Notes under the pieces: model-generated
Database searches by the model: none
What the model was told of the DNA's origin: nothing
The model's input: the letters and a program-made list of their open reading frames with translations, nothing else
Shown: in pieces, positions 15,352 through 20,688 of the stretch
Layout of the letters: every line of letters begins with the position of its first letter
How positions within the stretch are numbered: position 1 is the first letter of the stretch
Origin: an uncultured Lachnospiraceae bacterium
Lineage (GTDB): Bacteria > Bacillota > Clostridia > Lachnospirales > Lachnospiraceae
NCBI GenBank assembly: GCA_902496125.1
Contig: CABUZU010000020.1
Coordinates: forward strand, 1 to 20,688
Direction of reading: 5' to 3'
DNA length: 20,688 nt
Translations under genes and position numbers: made by a program

Positions 15352-15804
15352 CTATAATTTAGATGTTTGAGAATTAGCGTCTATAATTTCGCAAATACTA
15401 ATATTTTCATTTCGATATCTTGCTTTTTGATTTTTTTCTGGCATATTAAGTTGTATTGCCAGCATTGGACAAGCATGAATACAAGCCATGCATGTAATAC
15501 ATCCTTGTGAATGCCAAGTACTTTTTTGATTTTCCACTGTAAAACAGTTTTGGGGACAAATTTTTACACAAATCTCACAGCCTATACATTCCTCTGTAAT
15601 TCGATAAAGATTAGAAAAATCAGACATTTTTGCTATTCTTTTTAAATACTCCTTGTGAACAGCTCTATCTTTATCAGTAACTGGTGATATATAATTCTTA
15701 TCTTCTTTTAAATCTTGTTTTATCTTTAAAATTTGATTTTCTACTTTTTTATCTAAAAGTCTTTGTTGGTCCATATCAAATGCTGGAAGGAAATTGTCTG
15801 CCAT
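15352..15804 (-). CDS. 2x[4Fe-4S] ferredoxin, C-terminal half of an EFR1-type flavodoxin-ferredoxin
   Basis: The 150-residue protein has two 4Fe-4S motifs: Cys73, 76, 79, 83 and Cys102, 105, 108, 112, each CxxCxxCxxxCP. The residues before (MADNFLPAFD…) and the end (KARYRNENIS, EIIDANSQ) match the C-terminal part of EFR1-family proteins, which normally have a flavodoxin domain in front (about 260 residues). The frame stays open for 14 more codons upstream of the ATG and reads like the end of that domain (NYINVVLMADNF), then meets a TGA. I could not find a clear GGAGG before the ATG. So it is either a truncated gene or a free-standing remnant. It is the first gene before the aldo/keto reductase. 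Confidence 0.75.
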   Translation of the reverse strand: MADNFLPAFDMDQQRLLDKKVENQILKIKQDLKEDKNYISPVTDKDRAVHKEYLKRIAKMSDFSNLYRITEECIGCEICVKICPQNCFTVENQKSTWHSQGCITCMACIHACPMLAIQLNMPEKNQKARYRNENISICEIIDANSQTSKL

Positions 15805-15930
15805 CAGTACGACATTTATATAATTCGAATCTGTATTCCAATTTCAGATACTGAATCAACTGCAACCTACTATCTTGTATGCAAAGCTGAAAATAAAAAA
15901 ACGTTTCTGCCTTTATTTAAAGCATTATAA

Positions 15931-15955
15931 AAACTAGACTATCAAAAGTCTCGTT
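15931..15955 (-). terminator. Weak hairpin after the hydrolase lipoprotein gene
   Basis: A five-base stem AGACT / AGTCT with a six-base loop is followed by AGTTTTTA on the minus strand, directly after the stop codon. The short stem makes it uncertain. Confidence 0.35.
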
Positions 15956-16915
15956 TTACTTCATCTGTCTCTCCCAAAATTTAACTGTATCATCTATCCA
16001 ACCTTCTGCAATCGTATTCTCGCCAAGACCAAATCCATGTCCTAATCCTTTATACGAATGAAATTCTGTATCGATACCTATTTTTTTCATAGCATCTAAT
16101 CTTGCTTTCATTACTCTCCAATATGCAATCCCATCGTTCTCACCTACACATGCATAAGTTGGCGGGTCATTCTTACTATATTCACTTAGCCCAGTATATT
16201 GCATAATTACAGCCGAAGGTTTCGGTAGATTATCCCCACCAAAGGTCGCAGTACCATAAGAACCAAGCCAAGCTGCCATTCTTGCTCCTGCTGAACCACC
16301 CCATAAAGAATAATCCTCTGTGCTAACTTCAAGCTCTTTAGCATTTTCAAAAATAAAGCTAATTGCTCTTGCTAAATCTTCACAAGCACTTTGTGCACCA
16401 GGTCTATAAATCAAAGCAAATGCATTATATCCCTTTTTCGATAATTCAAGTGCATGAGGAAAACTATCCTGCATCGCTCCAACATAAGCAAATGCTCCAC
16501 CGGCATTACAGATTGCAAATGGTGCATTTTTATTCCCGCGAAAGAAAAATAATCCCGTATTTTTCTTTTCAGGATCTTGCTCCTTTTCTTTCTCTGTGTA
16601 AATATCATAAAAGATTTTATTGCCGTTTTTAGCATTTTCTTTTAAATAATTTACAATTTCAACTGTTTTGTTCGGATTAATTTCACTATACCAAGTAAGT
16701 TGCAAGTTTTTAAGTGTATCTCCACTGTAATACGATTTTTGTGCTGGAAAAATTAACCTTCCATAATTGCCAAAAACTTTATCATTAATAACATCCTCAA
16801 TTGGTGTATCAAGCGTGTAAATATCGGCCTTACTTTGTTCTGCTTTTTTGGTAGTGCATCCTATAAATGAAATCGCCATACAAACTACAACTCCCATCAT
16901 TAATAATTGCTTCAT
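15956..16915 (-). CDS. Lipoprotein alpha/beta hydrolase (esterase-like)
   Basis: The protein starts with a lipoprotein signal (MKQLLMMGVV…, lipobox SFIGC, Cys20) and continues with an alpha/beta hydrolase of the BD-FAE/acetyl-xylan esterase kind: oxyanion segment CNAGGAFAYVG, nucleophile elbow GGSAGAR, acid GENDG, and histidine GLGHGFG. It is about 319 residues, exported and membrane tethered, likely to cleave an ester of unknown nature. I choose the ATG at 16915 because the AAGGATGG ribosome site overlaps the alternative ATG nine bases upstream. It lies between a flavodoxin gene and the ferredoxin-like gene; a hairpin at 16944-16968 separates it from the former. Confidence 0.85.
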   Translation of the reverse strand: MKQLLMMGVVVCMAISFIGCTTKKAEQSKADIYTLDTPIEDVINDKVFGNYGRLIFPAQKSYYSGDTLKNLQLTWYSEINPNKTVEIVNYLKENAKNGNKIFYDIYTEKEKEQDPEKKNTGLFFFRGNKNAPFAICNAGGAFAYVGAMQDSFPHALELSKKGYNAFALIYRPGAQSACEDLARAISFIFENAKELEVSTEDYSLWGGSAGARMAAWLGSYGTATFGGDNLPKPSAVIMQYTGLSEYSKNDPPTYACVGENDGIAYWRVMKARLDAMKKIGIDTEFHSYKGLGHGFGLGENTIAEGWIDDTVKFWERQMK

Positions 16916-16943
16916 GTTTACCATCCTTTTGTTTTAATAATAT

Positions 16944-16968
16944 TGGGGTCAAAAATATTTTGACCCCA
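16944..16968. terminator. Stable hairpin between flavodoxin and hydrolase genes
   Basis: A perfect 11-base stem TGGGGTCAAAA / TTTTGACCCCA with loop ATA. On the minus strand it is followed by AATATTATTAAAAC rather than a clean T run, so it may be a partial terminator or an mRNA stabiliser. Confidence 0.5.
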
Positions 16969-16986
16969 GCATTATTTTTAATATAA

Positions 16987-17601
16987 TTATATGGTTTTTA
17001 TCCATTTATTAATTGTTTTCTGTGATGGTACTTGATAAAAATTTTTACCTTTCAACCATTTTGTTTTAGAAGAAATCTTAGCCTTTGTACGTAAATGACG
17101 ACCACTATCTCCTATACCGCTACTAACTGATGTACAAAATGGTACTACAGTTTTTCCTTTTAAACTTGTTTTTTCCACTACACTATACACAATATGAGGT
17201 GCTTCGCCCCACCAAATTGGATAGCCAATATAGACAATATCTGCTTTTTTTACAGCAGACTGAATGGATTTTAAATTAGAAACCTTTGGGCGTACTTTAC
17301 TTTTGGCTGGACTACTAGCTGATTTATGTTCTTTTACAACACGGCTTTTAGAATTTTCATAATCTAAATCGGCATCTGTATATGGTTTTGAAGCCTTAAT
17401 TTTAATCAGTTTACCATTAGTTCCTTTTTGAATTTTCTTTGCTACTGCTTGTGTTGTTCCCGTTGCCGAAAAATACAAAACTACTACATTTTTCTTCTTG
17501 CTTGATTTTGCCTGTACATCAATATCTGTAACAGAAAAAATTAATGTAAAAACAAGCAATAGTGATACTATTATTGTAATGCTTTTCTTGATAAATTTCA
17601 T
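16987..17601 (-). CDS. Secreted flavodoxin-domain protein
   Basis: The 204-residue protein has a Sec signal peptide (MKFIKKS, a long hydrophobic core, likely cleavage after VQA near residue 31) and no lipobox Cys, so it is probably released or held by its basic Lys-rich surface. The rest is a Flavodoxin_4 domain: VVVLYFSATGTTQAVAK, ADIVYIGYPIWWGEAP and TVVPFCTSVSSGIGDSG. The last two motifs are close to those of the 12239-12913 lipoprotein, so the two are paralogues. GAAAGGAAA precedes the ATG. It starts 15 bases after the truncated aldo/keto reductase gene, in one operon with it and DUF4405. Confidence 0.88.
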   Translation of the reverse strand: MKFIKKSITIIVSLLLVFTLIFSVTDIDVQAKSSKKKNVVVLYFSATGTTQAVAKKIQKGTNGKLIKIKASKPYTDADLDYENSKSRVVKEHKSASSPAKSKVRPKVSNLKSIQSAVKKADIVYIGYPIWWGEAPHIVYSVVEKTSLKGKTVVPFCTSVSSGIGDSGRHLRTKAKISSKTKWLKGKNFYQVPSQKTINKWIKTI

Positions 17602-17616
17602 TTGTTGTTTCCTTTC

Positions 17617-17934
17617 TTATTTTTTTACTTTACTACCACCAAATACTTCTGACATCTCCATATCAAAATGAATTCCAAATTTTGTAGCAATTACAACTTT
17701 GTTTCTACATGATTTTAGTGCTTGACCAACTAATTCTTCATTTTCATGTGGATTATCTGCACTACCATAAACCTCTGCTGTGTCAAAAAATGTATACCCT
17801 AAATCAACAGCAGCTTGAATTGCATGAACTGCCTCTTTTCTTTCAATTGGTGCACCATAAGCATGGCTAAATCCCATGCAGCCAAGACCTACTGTAGAAA
17901 CTTCTAAATCTTTTCCTAATATTCTTTTTTTCAT
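17617..17934 (-). pseudogene. Truncated aldo/keto reductase (N-terminal third)
   Basis: The frame codes for 105 residues of an aldo/keto reductase of the YajO/Tas/AKR13 kind, normally about 320-330 residues. Present are LGCMGFSHAYG, Asp51 and Tyr56 (FFDTAEVYG) and Lys85 (VIATKFGIHF). The sequence then stops after VFGGSKVKK; the His of the tetrad, most of the barrel and the NADP site are absent, and no continuation is present before the flavodoxin start 15 bases on. I start it at 17934, after AAGGAGAG. Deletion has removed the 3' part, yet the ribosome site and frame are kept, so it may still be translated. Confidence 0.75.
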
Positions 17935-17948
17935 ATCTATTCTCTCCT

Positions 17949-18623
17949 TCATTTATTTTTATTTAATCGTCTTAAGCCTTTTCCTACATAATATCCCCAA
18001 AATACAAAGCATCCCATTACTGCTAAATAATCTATTAAAAATACAAAGAGCGATTCTTGATAATCAAAAAATGCAAAATGTACTTGCAAAAACATATAGT
18101 CTGCAATGCCTCTCTTAATAAATGCAAAACCTCCATAAATTGCGATTACTAATCCAATAACTCTTATACTCCATATATATATCGGAGTTAAATTATCAAT
18201 TTTCTTTCTTACTATTCCTAACATTATACTCCAATGTAGTCCTAAATGCAGTGACATCAAAATAAAACTCCAATAAGTACAAAACATATGAATATTTCTA
18301 GCTACAATTGCTATACCATGAATATGTATAAACGAAAACACATATCGTGAAAGTAATATACCACTTACCATGGCTCCTAACATAGTTAACAGTATCGCTA
18401 TCACCAAAATAGTCTGCAAAATACGAAATGCTGTGTATTTTCCTTTTCCAATATTACTTATCCATTTTCGATTTAAAATATGATGAAGTACGAACAATAA
18501 AAACATTCCTACTCCAATCCATTCATGATATTCCTCACCAAAAAGTCCATAAGACATAAGTAGAAGTAGAAAAACTGTCATTAAAATATCAATTATAAGT
18601 TTATATTTTAAAGGCTTACTCAT
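17949..18623 (-). CDS. DUF4405 membrane protein, possible b-type cytochrome
   Basis: The 224-residue protein has five or six hydrophobic helices (about 8-27, 35-50, 68-92, 105-135, 145-168, 195-215) and resembles DUF4405, a family related to cytochrome b-type four-helix bundles. Conserved-looking His occur in or near helices: His33, His47 and His48 (VLHHILNR), His100 and His102, His112, His126 and His130 (LHLGLHW). These could bind heme and carry electrons across the membrane, but I cannot show this. I choose the ATG at 18623 (GGAG nine bases before); a longer frame would read through a dyad and the promoter. It is the first gene of the operon with truncated aldo/keto reductase and secreted flavodoxin. 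Confidence 0.8.
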   Translation of the reverse strand: MSKPLKYKLIIDILMTVFLLLLMSYGLFGEEYHEWIGVGMFLLFVLHHILNRKWISNIGKGKYTAFRILQTILVIAILLTMLGAMVSGILLSRYVFSFIHIHGIAIVARNIHMFCTYWSFILMSLHLGLHWSIMLGIVRKKIDNLTPIYIWSIRVIGLVIAIYGGFAFIKRGIADYMFLQVHFAFFDYQESLFVFLIDYLAVMGCFVFWGYYVGKGLRRLNKNK

Positions 18624-18653
18624 AATAAAAATCTCCACAATATTTTTTATTTT

Positions 18654-18688
18654 ATTATAACCAAAATGAGACCTCAAAAGAAGTCTCA
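18654..18688 (-). promoter_or_regulatory. Shared dyad-promoter element, copy B
   Basis: The dyad TGAGACCTC-AAAA-GAAGTCTCA (18667-18688) precedes TATAAT (18659-18654) on the minus strand, just as in copy A at 14416-14453. It lies 31-65 bases before the DUF4405 start. An independent terminator for the upstream gene is already present at 18721-18756. Confidence 0.6.
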
Positions 18689-18720
18689 CTTCGTTCACTA
18701 GTATATACTTAAAGGTTATA

Positions 18721-18756
18721 GCAAAAAAATCCCACTGTGAGGCAACACAGCGGGAT
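18721..18756 (-). terminator. Terminator of the methyltransferase-DUF1638 operon
   Basis: On the minus strand the stem ATCCCGCTGTG / CACAGTGGGAT (one G-U pair) with a six-base loop is followed by seven T, four bases past the DUF1638 stop. Confidence 0.92.
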
Positions 18757-18760
18757 CCAT

Positions 18761-19417
18761 TTAGTTTATATATAATGTATCATTGGGTGCAATTTTAAAA
18801 AAGTGTTCTTGGTCCCAAGGTCCGTTCAATAAACGTACTAAATAATTTACCGTTACTGGAACCACGCAACGTTTTAAATTCAAATTTTTTTCTATTGGCT
18901 CTGTCATACGATACAAAGTATCTATTGAATTAATTCCATTATCTAATAATGCAAGTTGTTTATAATGTCCATACATCATTTCTGCAATCATATCAGCTGT
19001 TTCTTGTCCATATTTTTTTATTGAATATTCATACTCTGCTAATATATTACACTTGCCACGCATCCATCCTTGGGTTAAATAATATGCTGAATGTTCATTT
19101 GTATAATTATTCCTTTTTTCATCTGAACCAAATAATAATGAAATACAATCATCTACTTTTGGAATAATCATTTCAAATGGTCCATTTACAATCTTATCAA
19201 TTGCATTTCCACATTTTCCCATAGCTACCAAAAGCCTATCGCAAGATTTATTTTTAGCAATCTCTTGAATACACTCTTGCATTTGTGAATGTAACTTTTG
19301 TGGAACATTATGTAAACTTGATTCAATCCACATAATTTCATAATTTATATTACTTTGTTTCATTGTATACAAAAGTTCATCTTCTAAGGTTTGACAAGCG
19401 AGAATCATTGTTTTCAT
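18761..19417 (-). CDS. DUF1638 family protein
   Basis: The 218-residue soluble protein begins with the DUF1638 pattern (ILACQTLEDELLYTM), with Cys8, and continues with LLVAMGKCGNAIDKI and IPKVDDCISLLFGSDE. The function is unknown to me, but members recur in operons for corrinoid-dependent methyl transfer. Here it starts two bases after the stop of the methyltransferase-like gene, so the two are translationally linked. Cys residues (8 and near 69 and 91) may bind a metal. A strong terminator follows. Confidence 0.8.
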   Translation of the reverse strand: MKTMILACQTLEDELLYTMKQSNINYEIMWIESSLHNVPQKLHSQMQECIQEIAKNKSCDRLLVAMGKCGNAIDKIVNGPFEMIIPKVDDCISLLFGSDEKRNNYTNEHSAYYLTQGWMRGKCNILAEYEYSIKKYGQETADMIAEMMYGHYKQLALLDNGINSIDTLYRMTEPIEKNLNLKRCVVPVTVNYLVRLLNGPWDQEHFFKIAPNDTLYIN

Positions 19418-19419
19418 GT

Positions 19420-20226
19420 TTATTTTGTCCCAAACAAACCTTTACGATAACTACGATTATACTTTCTACCAGATTTATCAATTCCTGTTAATGCTTCACA
19501 AGCATAAATAGCAGCTATCATATCTTTATTGCATGGATCCATAATTGCTGAATCAAGTCCTGCTTTAATTGCATATGCAAGGCAATACTGATTTATATAT
19601 TTTCTTGCTGGCATCGAAAAGCTAATATTAGATATTGCACCAGTAATCTTAACTTCTGGAGCATATTCATGAATACCATAAATACATTTTTCAAAGTCTT
19701 CCATAGAAGAAGGTACCGTAGAAAGTGCCATAACACATGGATCAATATGGAAATTTTTTAAATCAACGCCATATTTAACAGCCTTATCAATCATTGATTT
19801 TGCAATATCAATTTTCTTTTGAGTTTCCATAGGAATTCCATCATGGTCACAAGTAAGTCCAACAACATTCCAGTTCGTACCTGCAATAATTGGAAAAATC
19901 TGCTCACATTTATCGCTTTCTTCATTAACTGAATTTACCATTCCTGGCTTTTTTATACGACCTTCATCTAGTATTTTTACTAAAAGCTTTGCATCTGGAC
20001 TATCAATGCAAATCGGTTTTTGTGTAACTTCTTGAATTAAATCAATCATCCAGCACATAGTCTCATACTCAATGTCTGGTGAAGTACTAGGAGCACAGTC
20101 AATAAAATCTGCTCCTGCTTCATCTTGTAACTTTGCTCTTTCTTTAATCAAATCTGCATCTTTATCAATAATTGCTTGTTTGATTGAAGGAATTGCTCCA
20201 TTAATTTTTTCACCAATTATAATCAT
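19420..20226 (-). CDS. Methyltetrahydrofolate:corrinoid methyltransferase-like protein (MtgA/AcsE family)
   Basis: The 268-residue protein is a pterin-binding TIM barrel of the MeTr family, which moves a methyl group between tetrahydrofolate and a corrinoid protein. Motifs: GEKING (5-10), AGADFIDCAPS (38-47), CIDSPD with Asp75, VNSVNEE with Asn98, HIDP with Asp162 and GAISNISFSMPAR with Asn200; these sit where the family's pterin-contacting residues are. Length equals AcsE/MtgA. In methyl-cleaving pathways MtgA accepts methyl groups from a corrinoid protein charged by an MttB-type enzyme. Neither partner is in the window, so the direction and substrate are open. AAGGAG precedes the ATG, 28 bases from the SDR stop. 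Confidence 0.87.
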   Translation of the reverse strand: MIIIGEKINGAIPSIKQAIIDKDADLIKERAKLQDEAGADFIDCAPSTSPDIEYETMCWMIDLIQEVTQKPICIDSPDAKLLVKILDEGRIKKPGMVNSVNEESDKCEQIFPIIAGTNWNVVGLTCDHDGIPMETQKKIDIAKSMIDKAVKYGVDLKNFHIDPCVMALSTVPSSMEDFEKCIYGIHEYAPEVKITGAISNISFSMPARKYINQYCLAYAIKAGLDSAIMDPCNKDMIAAIYACEALTGIDKSGRKYNRSYRKGLFGTK

Positions 20227-20254
20227 CTGTTTTCTCCTTATCTAATATAATATT

Positions 20255-20688
20255 TTAGGAAAAATCTGTTTTTACTGATATATTTTTCCATTTCAAGACT
20301 TCATTTAATCTTGATTTGTAAACTTTTTCTGCCGTTTTTACTGCATCGGATCCATATAAGATTCTTTGAGGTATCTCATCTTGTCTTAAAAAAGAAACTA
20401 ATTCTTCCCCTAATAGCTTTGGACTTCCAATTTGATCATGAAGACTAGGCAAATTTTCTTTTCTTCTTTTTCCCGAAGTTTTTTCATATGCAGAAAGAAT
20501 TGTTTTAGATTCTTTCAATGAGCGATCTCTAAAATCCGTTCTCATTGCACCAGGTTCTACTATTAAAGTTTTAATTCCAATAGGTTCAACTTCTTTTCGT
20601 AATGAATCACTTACTTGTTCGAGTGCGGCTTTCGTTGCTGCATAAAATCCCGAACCAACAGAAGCTTCAAATGCTCCAGAAGAAGATA
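20255..20688 (-). CDS. Short-chain dehydrogenase/reductase, 3' part (N-terminus beyond window)
   Basis: The minus-strand frame is open to the right edge, so the start is outside the window; 143 residues are present. They begin SSSGAFEASVGSGFYAATK, which holds the conserved Ser region and the YxxxK catalytic pair (Tyr and Lys in FYAATK), followed by VEPGAMRTDF, the PG motif after strand 6. The NAD(P)-binding Gly-rich N-terminus is missing. It is a classical SDR of about 270 residues, a cytoplasmic oxidoreductase for an unknown alcohol or ketone. A Met further in could be mistaken for the start. It lies 28 bases before the methyltransferase gene and may share its transcript. Confidence 0.88.
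   Translation of the reverse strand, partial: SSSGAFEASVGSGFYAATKAALEQVSDSLRKEVEPIGIKTLIVEPGAMRTDFRDRSLKESKTILSAYEKTSGKRRKENLPSLHDQIGSPKLLGEELVSFLRQDEIPQRILYGSDAVKTAEKVYKSRLNEVLKWKNISVKTDFS

Noticed and set aside
15790..15931. Plus-strand open stretch ending TFLPLFKAL before a stop, possible gene remnant
   Set aside because: About 45 codons with no start, no domain I recognise, partly overlapping the ferredoxin start; cannot be told from chance.
16411..16635. Minus-strand open frame within the hydrolase lipoprotein gene
   Set aside because: Different frame of a gene with a full catalytic triad; no start signal.
18624..18698. Longer N-terminus for the DUF4405 protein
   Set aside because: It would translate the dyad and promoter region; the ATG at 18623 has GGAG at good distance and is followed at once by the membrane helix.

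Overview
The window is low-GC DNA. Its gene families (2-hydroxyacyl-CoA dehydratase activator, CoA-transferase, EFR1-type ferredoxin, DUF3793, DUF1638, corrinoid methyltransferase) point to a strictly anaerobic, fermentative Clostridia member, most likely a gut Lachnospiraceae. This is an inference from gene content, not an identification. Almost everything lies on the minus strand; only the DUF3793-flavodoxin pair (6543-7591) is on the plus strand. I see no rRNA, tRNA, CRISPR array or insertion sequence, and no gene-free stretch over 300 bases.

Left part (1-6260, minus). A large double-domain activator of 2-hydroxyacyl-CoA dehydratases runs off the left edge. Next is an alanine-type aminotransferase fused to an XRE DNA-binding domain, whose promoter is covered by repeated TTGAACTT boxes, suggesting self-regulation. 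Then come a P1B-type metal ATPase and a small partner protein with a hydrophobic N-terminus and acidic tail; together they resemble the FezA/FezB pair of ferrosomes (iron storage organelles). Across a 283-base regulatory region with a perfect 26-base palindrome, a DUF3793 gene and a short-chain flavodoxin are read in the opposite direction. An iron-responsive locus is the simplest reading.

Middle (7640-12240, minus). An acetyl-CoA hydrolase/transferase-family CoA-transferase is preceded by a Cys-rich DUF2284 gene and a 49-codon remnant of an aldo/keto reductase. Then come a DUF3990 (ADP-ribosyltransferase-like) gene and a two-gene unit: DUF4869 plus a P-loop ATPase whose C-terminal half looks TOPRIM-like, an OLD-like layout. 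A nearly identical terminator-promoter block of about 97 bases sits on both sides of the two-gene unit, so it may be a gained or duplicated cassette. This is the best candidate for an undescribed defence or toxin-type system.

Right part (12239-18623, minus). This is a redox cluster with three exported or membrane-anchored flavodoxin-domain proteins (a lipoprotein, a TM-anchored flavodoxin fused to an alpha/beta hydrolase, and a Sec-secreted one), a lipoprotein hydrolase, a His-rich four- or five-helix DUF4405 membrane protein, a 2x[4Fe-4S] ferredoxin lacking its usual flavodoxin half, one full and one truncated aldo/keto reductase. Two widely separated promoters in the cluster share the same dyad element, suggesting a common regulator. 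The proposed theme is electron traffic across or outside the membrane.

Right edge (18761-20688, minus). A DUF1638 gene and a methyltetrahydrofolate:corrinoid methyltransferase-like gene form a tight pair, preceded by the 3' part of a short-chain dehydrogenase cut by the window edge.
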